Shown: in pieces, positions 22,570 through 30,578 of the stretch
How the letters are laid out: every line of letters begins with the position of its first letter
Position numbering within the stretch: position 1 is the stretch's first letter
Assembly: GCA_009777055.1 (NCBI GenBank)
Contig: WRMQ01000018.1
Location: 1-34,075, forward strand
DNA length: 34,075 nt
Direction: 5' to 3'
Origin: Oscillospiraceae bacterium
Lineage (GTDB): Bacteria; Bacillota; Clostridia; Oscillospirales; Acutalibacteraceae
The notes under the pieces: generated by a model
What the model was told of the DNA's origin: nothing
Seen by the model: only the letters and a program-made list of their open reading frames with translations
The model's database searches: none
Program-made: the position numbers and the translations under genes

Positions 22570-23101
22570 GGGTACCGCGCTGATTCTGTTCCCGCTGCTG
22601 GCCCTGGCTATCCTGGGCGGCTGGCTGCTGGCGGAGCACTGGGGACAGGTGGGCTATCCCCGGCGGTACAGCGAGCTGGTGGAGCAAAACGCCGCCGCCT
22701 TCGATTTGCCGGAGGCGCTGCTCTATGCCCTCGTCCGCACGGAAAGCGGCTTCAAGCCCCGCGCGGTTTCCTCCGCCGATGCCCGCGGCCTCACGCAGAT
22801 CACCCCGGAAACCTTCGACTGGCTGCAGACGAAGACCGGCGAGACGCTGCCCCTGGAGGCGCTGTTCCAGGAGGAGGTGTCGCTGCGCTACGGCGCGTTT
22901 TTCCTGCGGATGCTGCTGGACGAGTTTGGCGAAACGCCTACGGCGCTGGCGGCCTACCATGCCGGGCGCGGCGCGGTCAACGGCTGGCTGCGGGACCCCG
23001 CGTTGTCGCCGGACGGCGTTTCTCTGGCGCGTATCCCGTATCCGGACACGGAACGCTATGTCGAAAAGGTAATGCGCGCGATGGAAAAATATAAAAAATA
23101 A
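22553..23101 (+). CDS. Lytic transglycosylase, SLT domain (membrane-anchored)
   Basis: A 182-residue protein with an N-terminal transmembrane anchor (about 9-27, ALILFPLLALAILGGWLLA) and a periplasm-facing SLT/lysozyme-like domain. The catalytic Glu is in ALLYALVRTESGF, followed by ADARGLTQITPETF and ALAAYHAGRGAVNGWL, the three SLT motifs. It cleaves peptidoglycan to 1,6-anhydro products. It starts 17 bases inside the CoaE end, and coaE next to slt is a common clostridial arrangement. Homologues are used in cell-wall remodelling and sporulation. Confidence 0.92.
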   Translation: MPGGRRGTALILFPLLALAILGGWLLAEHWGQVGYPRRYSELVEQNAAAFDLPEALLYALVRTESGFKPRAVSSADARGLTQITPETFDWLQTKTGETLPLEALFQEEVSLRYGAFFLRMLLDEFGETPTALAAYHAGRGAVNGWLRDPALSPDGVSLARIPYPDTERYVEKVMRAMEKYKK

Positions 23102-23156
23102 TTTTGAAAAAATAATTTTGAACCCAATCTCAATCTTAAATATTAGGAGATAAGCC

Positions 23157-23834
23157 ATGGACGAACAGCAAATCCGCGAACAAATCTGCGACATCGGCCG
23201 CAAGTGCTGGCAGCTGGGCTGGGTGGCGGCCAATGACGGCAACATATCCGTCAAGCTGGGGGAAAACCGCTTTCTGGCCACGCCCACCGGCGTAAGCAAA
23301 TCCTTTCTGGAGCCCGGCATGCTTCTTCTTGTGGACAAGCAGGGCCTTCCCCTGGAGGGCGAAGCCGGGCGGCCCAGCAGCGAGATTAAAATGCACATGA
23401 AATGCTACGAGCTGCGGGAGGACGTCGGCGCAGTGCTGCACGCCCATCCGCCCGCGGCCACGGGCTTTGCCGTGGCCGGCATCCCCCTGGACGGCTACAA
23501 CATGATCGAGACCGTGGTGGCCATGGGCAGCGTGCCCCTCACGCCCTACGGCACCCCCAGCACCGAAGAGGTGCCGGAGGCCATCGCGCCCTACCTGCCG
23601 GAGCACGACGTAATGCTGCTGGAAAACCACGGCGCGCTGACGGTGGGTGCGGATCTCCTCACGGCATTTTACCGCATGGAAAGCCTGGAGCTCTGGGCCA
23701 AGATCAGCATCAACGCCAGGCTGCTCGGCGGCGCGCGGGAAATCAGCCGGGAAAACATCGACAAGCTGTTATACCTCCGGGAGAACTACTACAAGGTGAG
23801 CGGACGGCACCCGGGGTATAAAAAATATGGTTGA
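23157..23834 (+). CDS. fucA: Class II aldolase, L-fuculose-1-phosphate aldolase type
   Basis: A 225-residue zinc aldolase splitting L-fuculose-1-phosphate to DHAP and L-lactaldehyde. Motifs: GWVAANDGNISVKL, LATPTGVSKSFLEP, RPSSEIKMHMKCYE with the catalytic Glu, VLHAHPPAATGFA (zinc His-x-His), and MLLENHGALTVG (third zinc His). The ribosome site AGGAGA precedes ATG 23157. It is the first gene of a fucose set with the kinase and isomerase downstream. Rhamnulose-1-phosphate aldolases share the fold, but pairing with FucI favours fuculose-1-phosphate. Confidence 0.87.
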   Translation: MDEQQIREQICDIGRKCWQLGWVAANDGNISVKLGENRFLATPTGVSKSFLEPGMLLLVDKQGLPLEGEAGRPSSEIKMHMKCYELREDVGAVLHAHPPAATGFAVAGIPLDGYNMIETVVAMGSVPLTPYGTPSTEEVPEAIAPYLPEHDVMLLENHGALTVGADLLTAFYRMESLELWAKISINARLLGGAREISRENIDKLLYLRENYYKVSGRHPGYKKYG

Positions 23835-23838
23835 AATC

Positions 23839-23970
23839 GTAGGGGTTCAAAAACTTGAACCCTGGGAATAACTCAAGAACTTGAACCCCGGGAAATTAAA
23901 AACTTTAACTCAGGAAATAATTCAAAAATGAAAGCCTTGATATCATGGGTTCAAAATTTTGAACCCCTAC
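23839..23970. mobile_element. Palindrome-bounded element (MITE-like), fucA-kinase spacer
   Basis: It is bounded by GTAGGGGTTCAAAAACTTGAACCC (23839-23862) and GGGTTCAAAATTTTGAACCCCTAC (23947-23970), so the outer GTAGGGGTTCAA edges are inverted. Inside are three degenerate ~25-base units of the type CCCTGGGAATAA-TTCAA. The right half (CTTGATATCATGGGTT...) matches that of the 25374-25632 element. Confidence 0.55.
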
Positions 23971-24000
23971 ACCAAAAGCAGCGATAGGAGGCAATACATA

Positions 24001-25362
24001 ATGAGCGTATTGGCCATTGATCTGGGGGCTTCCGGCGGCCGCGTGATGCGGGCTGATTTACACCATGGCCGCATGTCTGTTTCAGAGCTGCATCGCTTCG
24101 GGAATACCCCCGTCAAAACAGACGGCCAGCTGCGCTGGAACGTCGCCGGTCTATTTCGCGAGATCAAGCGGGGGCTTGCCATCGCGGCGGAGCAGGGCGA
24201 TTTCGACAGCGTGGGCATCGACGCCTGGGGCGTGGACTACGCCCTGGTTGACGCGCGGGGACAGGCGGCGCCCGCGGTCTGTTACCGGGACGAGCGCACG
24301 CGCGGCACCCGCGAACGGGTGCTTTCCCAAATCCCCGAGGGGGAGCTTTACCGGCGTACGGGGCTGCAGGTCAATGAGATCCATACGCTGTTCCAGCTTG
24401 CGGCACAGCCGCCCGGGGCCGGGCAAAGCATGCTGCTGATGCCGGATCTCTTCGGCTGGCTGCTGACGGGGCAAAAGACCTGCGAGCTGAGCATCGCGTC
24501 CACCACGCAGCTGCTGGACCCTGTAACGCGGGACTGGGATCACGCGCTGATCCGGGAAATGGGTTTTCCGGAGGAGTGCTTTTTGCCGATTGCCCGGGCG
24601 GGTAAAAGGCTGGGAAATATCCTGCCGGAGCACGGCCTCCCGCAAAAGCCGGTGATCACCGTGCCGGGCCATGATACCGCCTGCGCCGTGTTCTCCGTTC
24701 CGGCGGAGGAGGAAAGCTTTCTCTACATCAGCTGCGGCACCTGGAGCATCGTCGGCACGGAGCTGGACGCCGCCGTCTGCACGGAGCGGGCCCGCCTGTC
24801 CGGCCTGCAAAACGAGGCGGGCTACGCGGGAAAAGCGCAGCTGCTGCGCAACATCACGGGCCTGTGGCTGATCCAGGAGCTCCGCCGCTGTCTGGGGGAG
24901 CGGGACGGCAGGGAGTATTCCTATGCTGAGATGGAGGCCATGGCCGCGGGCTCGGCGCCCCTCGCGCATCAGATTGACCCCGACGACGCGCTTTTCGCGA
25001 TGCCCGGCGACATGCCGGCGCGCATACAGAAATACACCGGGCAGGCAATGACCGACGCCCAGCTTCTGCGCTGCGTCTATGACAGCCTGGCGCTCAAATA
25101 CCGCTGGGCGGCGGAGCGCCTTGAGGCCGTAACCGGGCGGCGGTTCGAAAAAATATACATGGTGGGCGGCGGGATACAGTCCGCGCTGCTGTGCGGCCTG
25201 ACGGCGAACGCGCTGGGCAGGCCGGTGCTCGCGGGCCCTGTGGAGGCCACGGCCATCGGCAACGCCGCCGCGCAGATGATCGCCCTGGGCCAGATCGCGG
25301 ATGCCGCGGAAGCCCGGCAAATCATCCGGGAGAGCTTTGCGGTAAAGGAGTATCGGCCCTGA
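24001..25362 (+). CDS. rhaB: FGGY carbohydrate kinase (rhamnulokinase type, likely acting on fuculose)
   Basis: A 453-residue kinase of the RhaB subfamily: AIDLGASGGRVMRADL (phosphate 1), RWNVAGLFREIKRGL, VGIDAWGVDYALVD, YRDERTRGTRE, VNEIHTLFQL, GHDTACAVFSVP, YISCGTWSIVG and YMVGGGIQSALLC (adenosine site). ATG 24001 follows AGGAGGC. In sequence it is rhamnulokinase-like, but it sits between a fuculose-phosphate-type aldolase and an L-fucose isomerase; many gut Firmicutes use a RhaB-like kinase for L-fuculose. A palindrome-bounded element separates it from each neighbour. Confidence 0.88.
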   Translation: MSVLAIDLGASGGRVMRADLHHGRMSVSELHRFGNTPVKTDGQLRWNVAGLFREIKRGLAIAAEQGDFDSVGIDAWGVDYALVDARGQAAPAVCYRDERTRGTRERVLSQIPEGELYRRTGLQVNEIHTLFQLAAQPPGAGQSMLLMPDLFGWLLTGQKTCELSIASTTQLLDPVTRDWDHALIREMGFPEECFLPIARAGKRLGNILPEHGLPQKPVITVPGHDTACAVFSVPAEEESFLYISCGTWSIVGTELDAAVCTERARLSGLQNEAGYAGKAQLLRNITGLWLIQELRRCLGERDGREYSYAEMEAMAAGSAPLAHQIDPDDALFAMPGDMPARIQKYTGQAMTDAQLLRCVYDSLALKYRWAAERLEAVTGRRFEKIYMVGGGIQSALLCGLTANALGRPVLAGPVEATAIGNAAAQMIALGQIADAAEARQIIRESFAVKEYRP

Positions 25363-25373
25363 CAACCATCATC

Positions 25374-25632
25374 GTAGGGGTTCAAAAATTTGAACCCTGG
25401 GAATGAATTATAACACATCCCTGGAAATGAATTCAAAAACAAAACCCTGGGAATGAATTCAAAAACACAACCTTAGAAATGAATTCAAAAACAAACCCTG
25501 GGAATGAATTAAAACACACCCTGGCGATAAATTCAAAAACACAACCCTGGGAAAGAATTCAAAAAAACAACCCTGGGAATAAATTCAAAATTAAAATCTT
25601 GATGGCATGGGTTCAAAATTTTGAACCCCTAC
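25374..25632. mobile_element. Palindrome-bounded element with internal tandem repeats, kinase-isomerase spacer
   Basis: Edges are GTAGGGGTTCAAAAATTTGAACCC (25374-25397) and GGGTTCAAAATTTTGAACCCCTAC (25609-25632). Between them are eight head-to-tail degenerate units of 23-26 bases with consensus CCCTGGGAATGAATTCAAAAAC. No reading frame is supported. It looks like an expanded version of the 23839-23970 element. Confidence 0.6.
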
Positions 25633-25678
25633 ATAACCCGCAGGCATAGATAAATTTTAACCGGAAAGGCAGATTTAC

Positions 25679-27484
25679 ATGACAAACAATTCAAAAACGG
25701 CAGCCTACCCCAAAATCGGTATCCGCCCCACCATCGACGGCCGTTGGGGCGGCGTGCGGGAAGCCCTTGAGGCCAAGACCATGCGTATGGCCCAGGCGGC
25801 GGCAAAGCTGATCAGCGAAAGCCTGCGCTATCCCGACGGCACGCCTCTGCAGTGCGTGATCAGCTCCGTTACCATCGGCGGCGGGGCCGAGGCCGCGCGG
25901 TGCGAAAACGAGTTCGCCGCGCGGAACGTCGTGGCCACCCTCACCGTCACCCCCTGCTGGTGCTACGGCAGCGAGACCTTCGACATGAACCCCGGTACCA
26001 TCAAAGCCGTGTGGGGCTTCAACGGCACCGAGCGCCCCGGCGCGGTCTACCTCGCGGCGGTGATGGCCGCCTATGCCCAGAAGGGCCTGCCCGCCTTCAG
26101 CATCTATGGCCGCGATGTGCAGGATATGGAGGACGACAGCGTTCCCGGCGATGTGGAGGAGAAAATTCTCAGCTTCGCCAAATGCGCCGCCGCCGTGGGC
26201 TGGATGAAAAACAAGTCCTACGTAAACATGGGCGGGGTGTCCATGGGCATCGCGGGGAGCTATTGCAACGAGCTGTTCTTCCAGAAATATCTTGGCGTCC
26301 GGGCGGAGTGGGTCGACCTCACGGAGCTTCTGCGTCGCATAAAGCTGGAGATCTACGACAAAGAGGAAGTCTCGAAAGCCTATCGCTGGATCAAGGAGAA
26401 CTGCAAAGAGGGCTCGGATATCAACACGGGCAAAAACCTGCCTGATATAATCAAAAAATCAAAAGTCGTCCCTCCGGACGGCGACTGGGATTTTATCGCG
26501 AAGATGACCGTGATTATGCGGGACATCCTCTTCGGCAACCCCAGGCTGGATGAGCTGGGCTGGCATGAGGAGGCCCTGGGCAAGAACGCCGTGGCGGGCG
26601 GCTTTCAGGGCCAGCGCAGCTGGACGGATTGGCTGCCCAACGGCGATTTCGCCGAGGCGGTCCTGGCCTCCGGCTTCGACTGGAACGGCCCCCGCGCGCC
26701 CATCGCCTTTGCCACCGAGAACGACAACCTCAACGGCACGGCGATGCTGCTGGGCAATCTCGTGTCCGACAGCGCTCCCTGCTTCCACGACGTGCGCACC
26801 TACTGGAGCCCCGAGGCCGTGGAGCGGGTGAGCGGCAAGGCCCCCGAAGGCGCGGCGGCCGGCGGCTTCATCCATCTGATCAATTCCGGCGCCTGCGCCC
26901 TGGACGGCACCGGCGCGGCCAAAAACGCCGCTGGCGAGGGCTGTATGAAGCCCTGGTGGGAGCTCACGGAGGCCGACATCAACGCCTGCCTTGAGGCCAC
27001 GCAATGGCGGCGCGCCAACTATGAATACTTCCGGGGCGGCGGCTATTCCAGCAACTGGCGGAACATCGCCCCCATGCCGGTGACGATGCTCCGCGTGAAT
27101 ATGATCGACGGCATTGGCCCCGTGCTGCAAATTGCCGAGGGCCAGACCGTGCTCCTGGATGACGACACCCACCGCGTGCTCGACCAGCGCACTGACCCCA
27201 CCTGGCCCACCACCTGGTTTGCCCCGAGGCTCACCGGCGAGGGCGCGTTCAAAGACGTCTACGGCGTGATGGCCAACTGGGGCGCGAATCACGGCGTGAC
27301 GGTCTACGGCCATGTGGGCGACCGGCTCCTCACCCTGGCGAGCATGCTGCGCATTCCCGTTTCGATGCACAACGTGCCCGGCGAAAAGCTCTTCCGTCCC
27401 CACGCCTGGGCGGCTTTCGGCACGGAGAACCTGGAGGCCGCCGATTACCGCGCCTGCGCCGCCTATGGGCCGCTGTACGGTTAA
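25679..27484 (+). CDS. fucI: L-fucose isomerase
   Basis: A 601-residue Mn-dependent isomerase converting L-fucose to L-fuculose. The N-terminus [28 protein letters not shown], the segments [13 protein letters not shown] and [21 protein letters not shown], the metal-site region [19 protein letters not shown] with Glu and [13 protein letters not shown] with Asp, and the C-terminal [19 protein letters not shown] are characteristic. The length matches the family (about 590). It completes an isomerase-kinase-aldolase pathway feeding DHAP and lactaldehyde; no dedicated transporter or regulator is visible here. Confidence 0.96.
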   Translation: MTNNSKTAAYPKIGIRPTIDGRWGGVREALEAKTMRMAQAAAKLISESLRYPDGTPLQCVISSVTIGGGAEAARCENEFAARNVVATLTVTPCWCYGSETFDMNPGTIKAVWGFNGTERPGAVYLAAVMAAYAQKGLPAFSIYGRDVQDMEDDSVPGDVEEKILSFAKCAAAVGWMKNKSYVNMGGVSMGIAGSYCNELFFQKYLGVRAEWVDLTELLRRIKLEIYDKEEVSKAYRWIKENCKEGSDINTGKNLPDIIKKSKVVPPDGDWDFIAKMTVIMRDILFGNPRLDELGWHEEALGKNAVAGGFQGQRSWTDWLPNGDFAEAVLASGFDWNGPRAPIAFATENDNLNGTAMLLGNLVSDSAPCFHDVRTYWSPEAVERVSGKAPEGAAAGGFIHLINSGACALDGTGAAKNAAGEGCMKPWWELTEADINACLEATQWRRANYEYFRGGGYSSNWRNIAPMPVTMLRVNMIDGIGPVLQIAEGQTVLLDDDTHRVLDQRTDPTWPTTWFAPRLTGEGAFKDVYGVMANWGANHGVTVYGHVGDRLLTLASMLRIPVSMHNVPGEKLFRPHAWAAFGTENLEAADYRACAAYGPLYG

Positions 27485-27491
27485 GGAGGCG

Positions 27492-27794
27492 CTACGTCTT
27501 CATCACCTTCTGCAGAGACTGCAGCGCCTTCTTTTCGATGCGGGATACATACGACCGGGAAATCCCCAGCTTCCGCGCCACCTGCCTCTGGGTATGAAAA
27601 TCGCGGCCATACAGCCCATAGCGCATAATCAGAATTTCCTTCTCGCGGGACTCCTTCATGCGCCCGAGCAGCTCATAGAGCTGCTCCACCTTGATCTTCA
27701 GGTCGATCTCATCAGAAATCGTGTCGTCCATACTGATGACGTCCATCAGCGTAAGGGGGTTGCCCTCGTTATCAATGTCAATCGGGTCTGTCAC
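27492..27794 (-). pseudogene. sigK: 3' part of sporulation sigma factor sigma-K (split gene)
   Basis: Only ~100 C-terminal residues are present, covering sigma regions 3 to 4.2: DPIDIDNEGNPLTLMDVI, REKEILIMRYGLYG and the helix-turn-helix TQRQVARKLGISRSYVSRIEKKAL, the sigma-K signature. The frame opens after TGA 27815-27813 and could start at GTG 27794, but regions 1-2 (core binding and -10 recognition) are missing. The break falls at the equivalent of the HDPIG segment, close to where skin elements split sigK in B. subtilis and C. difficile. A serine recombinase lies within 700 bases on the same strand. It is therefore either a developmentally rejoined split gene or a disrupted one; the N-terminal half is not in this window. 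Confidence 0.75.
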
Positions 27795-27824
27795 GTTGGT
27801 TTTGGGAATGTGTCATAATTTGTA

Positions 27825-27853
27825 TTGACAACGTGCATTCAATGCGTTATAAT
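27825..27853 (+). promoter_or_regulatory. dinJ-yafQ promoter with internal operator palindrome
   Basis: TTGACA (27825-27830), 17 bases, TATAAT (27848-27853), all consensus. The spacer contains the palindrome GCATT-C-AATGC (27835-27845), a plausible site for autorepression by the antitoxin or the complex. Confidence 0.75.
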
Positions 27854-27886
27854 GAATATACTGATAGCAGAAAGGAGCGTCTTGCC

Positions 27887-28174
27887 ATGAATCAATCGAC
27901 CAGCATCAGCCTGCGCATGGACCGCACTCTGAAACGCCAGGCGGAAGACCTATTTGCGGATCTGGGGCTGAATATGACTACCGCAATGACCTTGTTTTTG
28001 CGTCAGGCTGTTATGAGCCAGAGCATTCCCTTCGCCATTGCCCGCGTACCAAACGCGGAAACGCTTGAAGCCATGCGCGAAGCGGAAGATATCATCAGGC
28101 ATCCAGAAAAATACAAATCATATCGCAGCGTGGATGAAATGATGGAGGATATTCTTGCCGATGAAGAGGTATGA
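27887..28174 (+). CDS. dinJ: RelB/DinJ family antitoxin
   Basis: A 95-residue protein starting at ATG 27887 (AAAGGAG upstream). The N-terminus SISLRMDRTLKRQAEDLFADLGLNMTTAMTLFLRQAVMSQSIPF is the ribbon-helix-helix DNA-binding domain of DinJ; the tail (ETLEAMREAEDIIRHPEKYKSYRSVDEMMEDIL) is the toxin-wrapping region. It is expected to neutralise the downstream YafQ and repress its own promoter. Its stop overlaps the toxin start by 14 bases. Confidence 0.92.
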   Translation: MNQSTSISLRMDRTLKRQAEDLFADLGLNMTTAMTLFLRQAVMSQSIPFAIARVPNAETLEAMREAEDIIRHPEKYKSYRSVDEMMEDILADEEV

Positions 28175-28439
28175 GATTTTCCCCTCCAGCCGTTTCCGTA
28201 AAGACGTTAGGCTCATGCAAAAGCGCGGCTACGACCTGTCAAAGCTGGATATTGTTCTAAATCTTCTCGCCGAGGGTCAACCTTTGCCGCCACGTAATTG
28301 CGATCATGAACTCGTCGGCAACTACGCTGGACATCGCGAGTGCCACATCCAGTCCGACTGGTTGCTTGTCTACCGGATCGACGAGGATGTTCTTGTGCTG
28401 ACCTTAACCCGGACGGGCTCCCACAGCGACCTATTTTAG
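28161..28439 (+). CDS. yafQ: YafQ family mRNA interferase toxin
   Basis: A 92-residue RelE-superfamily toxin starting at ATG 28161. MKRYEIFPSSRFRKDVRLMQKRGYD, LPPRNCDHELVGNYAGHRECHIQSDWLLVYRIDED and the C-terminal LTLTRTGSHSDLF are YafQ hallmarks, including the catalytic His residues. It cleaves mRNA on the ribosome. It ends 9 bases inside the convergent recombinase gene. The module could stabilise the element in sigK. Confidence 0.92.
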   Translation: MKRYEIFPSSRFRKDVRLMQKRGYDLSKLDIVLNLLAEGQPLPPRNCDHELVGNYAGHRECHIQSDWLLVYRIDEDVLVLTLTRTGSHSDLF

Positions 28440-30029
28440 CTTCCCCACAAACCTGTAATAAAACTCCAGCACCTGCGCCCGGTTGCCAGTCTTACGTTCC
28501 CCCGTCGGCTCATGCACTTCTATGTGATCAATCAAACTGAGCAGCATCTCCCGCGTGAGCTCTTCCGTTTTGCTGCATTTGTGAATCTGCCGCAAGAATA
28601 GCTGCACATTTGGCTCTTCGATGTCTTTTGCCCGCAGGGCCGCAAGCTTGCTCGCGATTTCATTTTGCTCCGCGATATAGCCGTCGTAAATTTTGAAGAA
28701 CGTCGCGGGGGTGATCTCTCCAAGGGCATTCTGCTCAATGATTTTTTGAATAATGCTGTCGAGTTCCTTGTCGCGCCGCTCCAGCTGCTCTATGCGTTTA
28801 CGGCTGGGCTGCGCGGCTTTCTTTTGAGCCGCAAGCTTTTGAAGCACATCTTCTTCGCAGAGATTCGCAGCGATGAGCGCACTCAATCTTGTCAGAACAA
28901 TTGCATGAATATTCGCGTATGGCGTGTAGTGCGCCGTGCAGCTTTTTACGCCAACCTCACGGCCTTTGCTGTGCCGGTAGCGACTGCAAATGAAGCGGCC
29001 TCCAATGGAGCCGTCTTTGCACTGATACGCCTGGTGCGACATATTCGCGCCGCAGTCCTTGCATTTCAGCACGCCCAGGAAGATATTCTCAACGCCCAGG
29101 GAATTTTTGCGCTTCTTGATTTTGATCAGCTGCTGCACTCTGTTAAATAAATCGCGGTCTACAATCGGCTCGTGCATGTCCTCAACTATGATCCATTCCG
29201 ACTCCGGATATGAAATGAGCTTCTGGTTCTTGAAGGACTTATTCCCGCTCTTGTGATTGACAATGTCGCCGACATACACGCGGCTCTCGAGCATGCGCTT
29301 GATGGTCGTCGTGCGCCAATCATAGGGGTAATTTTCGTCGAACTGGTTCGATTTATAGCCCAATGTTTGATACTTGTACATCGTGGGAATGAGTATCTTC
29401 TCATCTGACAGGGCACGCGCGATTTGGTGCACGCCGTAGCCGTTGCTGGCCATATGAAACATGCGTTGTACGACAGTTGCGGCCTCTTCGTCGATGATGA
29501 GCTTGTGCTTATCGTTGGGAGATTTGATATAGCCATAGGGCGCGTGAGAGCCGGTGAACTGGCCTTTCAATGCCTGGCTGCGCAAGACTGATCTGATTTT
29601 TTTGCTGATATCCCTGGCGTAATACTCATTAATCACAGATTTAAATGCCATGATCTCGTTCTCGCCGCGCCCGGTATCAATGCCGTCATTCAGCGCGATG
29701 AGCCGGATGTCGTGGTCGGGGAAGAACATCTCGGTATAATAGGCCACCATGGCGTTGTTTCGTCCCAGACGCGAAAGATCTTTGCACAGGACAGTGTTGA
29801 CTTTCCCCGCCTCGATATCGGCAATCATGCGCTTGAACGAGGGCCGCTCGAAGCTTGTACCGCTGAAGCCATCGTCCACGTATTCATCGAATAAAATCAT
29901 GCGATTTTCGCTGGCGTACCGGCGCAGGATATCCCGCTGGTTGCCGATGGAGTTCGACTCCGCGTCGCCGCCGTCATCCCGTGAAAGGCGGCAGTAAATT
30001 GCTGCTGTTATTACCCGCTGCTTTAGCAT
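28431..30029 (-). CDS. Large serine recombinase (TnpX/skin-type, DUF4368-like C-terminus)
   Basis: A 532-residue site-specific recombinase. The resolvase domain (about 1-150) has the nucleophile Ser16 in YCRLSRDD, the DDGFSGTSFERPSFKRMI segment and KDLSRLGRNN. The recombinase domain follows (GSHAPYGYIKSPNDKHKLIIDEEAA, IARALSDEKILIP), then a Cys zinc ribbon (LKCKDCGANMSHQ ... FICSRYRH ... SCTAHY) and a coiled-coil/DUF4368-like end (LLSLIDHIEVHEPTG). Such enzymes excise and integrate skin elements and Tn4451-like mobilisable transposons. GAGGAG precedes ATG 30029, whose codon overlaps the end of the small upstream ORF. It is the candidate enzyme for rejoining sigK. Confidence 0.93.
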   Translation of the reverse strand: MLKQRVITAAIYCRLSRDDGGDAESNSIGNQRDILRRYASENRMILFDEYVDDGFSGTSFERPSFKRMIADIEAGKVNTVLCKDLSRLGRNNAMVAYYTEMFFPDHDIRLIALNDGIDTGRGENEIMAFKSVINEYYARDISKKIRSVLRSQALKGQFTGSHAPYGYIKSPNDKHKLIIDEEAATVVQRMFHMASNGYGVHQIARALSDEKILIPTMYKYQTLGYKSNQFDENYPYDWRTTTIKRMLESRVYVGDIVNHKSGNKSFKNQKLISYPESEWIIVEDMHEPIVDRDLFNRVQQLIKIKKRKNSLGVENIFLGVLKCKDCGANMSHQAYQCKDGSIGGRFICSRYRHSKGREVGVKSCTAHYTPYANIHAIVLTRLSALIAANLCEEDVLQKLAAQKKAAQPSRKRIEQLERRDKELDSIIQKIIEQNALGEITPATFFKIYDGYIAEQNEIASKLAALRAKDIEEPNVQLFLRQIHKCSKTEELTREMLLSLIDHIEVHEPTGERKTGNRAQVLEFYYRFVGKLK

Positions 30030-30166
30030 AAATACTCCTCAGACGGGTTGATATCACTCTCCACCCGCTTCGCGATGATGTCATTGACCGAATCTTTACC
30101 GTCAAAAAATTCGTGAATGGTGTATGTTGTCCCGTTGATTTCGATTGTAAGTGTGTTGTTCGGCAT
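30023..30166 (-). CDS. Small TnpW-like transposon protein (47 aa)
   Basis: ATG 30166 opens a 47-residue frame: MPNNTLTIEINGTTYTIHEF, then KDSVNDIIAKRVESDI and a short tail. A strand-strand-helix pattern with INGTTYTI matches small TnpW-like proteins that accompany large serine recombinases in clostridial transposons. Its stop TAA (30025-30023) overlaps the recombinase ATG, giving translational coupling. The ribosome site GGGGTGA is part of a perfect 26-base palindrome (30174-30199), so RNA folding could control both genes. Confidence 0.65.
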   Translation of the reverse strand: MPNNTLTIEINGTTYTIHEFFDGKDSVNDIIAKRVESDINPSEEYLC

Positions 30167-30173
30167 AAAAATT

Positions 30174-30199
30174 CACCCCGCATAAATTTATGCGGGGTG
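30174..30199. promoter_or_regulatory. Perfect palindrome overlapping the tnpW-like ribosome site
   Basis: CACCCCGCATAA and TTATGCGGGGTG form a perfect 26-base inverted repeat. As RNA on the minus strand it hides GGGGTGA, the presumed Shine-Dalgarno site of the 47-residue ORF and, through coupling, of the recombinase. It could also be a protein operator. Confidence 0.6.
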
Positions 30200-30254
30200 G
30201 GGGATGTCCTATGAGGGTGGAGAACTGCGCGTCCCCTGAATTTCATTCGATTGC

Positions 30255-30443
30255 TCAGAACCACATCCAGATAAATCCGAACAGCAGGAAGAATTTCAGC
30301 CAATTGCAAAGGATACGATCGTATTTGGTGCAGAAGTCGCGAGGCAGTGCGGGCAACGTTGTCAACAGATTGGAACCGCAATAGAGACCTTTCAGGCCAG
30401 CGGGCAAATCGGGCAAATCCCCTAATAATTCCTTTACTTTCAA
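30255..30443 (-). pseudogene. Remnant of a leucine-rich repeat protein
   Basis: A TTG at 30443 opens a 62-residue frame: KVKELLGDLPDLPAGLKGLYCGSNLLTTLPALP, one to two short LRRs of the type common in gut Firmicutes (LPALPxGLKxLYCxxNxLTTLP). The frame then loses repeat character and ends in a hydrophobic stretch (WLKFFLLFGFIWMWF), so it looks truncated or fused to other DNA. Expression is doubtful. Confidence 0.45.
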
Positions 30444-30471
30444 CTGTTTCTATGATATACTTTCATAGAAA
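30433..30471 (+). promoter_or_regulatory. Promoter with operator palindrome, leading to a lost gene
   Basis: TTTACT (30433-30438) and TATACT (30456-30461) are spaced by 17. TTTCTATGA (30447-30455) and TCATAGAAA (30463-30471) form a perfect inverted repeat over the -10. Downstream, GAAGGAG and ATG 30492 open only nine codons (to TGA 30521). The regulated gene seems deleted, and the promoter may now serve the Mrr-like gene. Confidence 0.45.
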
Positions 30472-30578
30472 TAATTTGAAGGAGCCGCGCTATGCCCATG
30501 AATTCAATGGTAACAAGATGATTTGACATTCAAATCAAAATGCCGAAAGGACAAGGACATATTTAGAGGGAGGAAATC

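Noticed and set aside
25393-25600. CRISPR or iteron array
   Set aside because: The ~25-base units are contiguous and degenerate, without unique spacers, and lie inside a palindrome-bounded element with no rep or cas gene.
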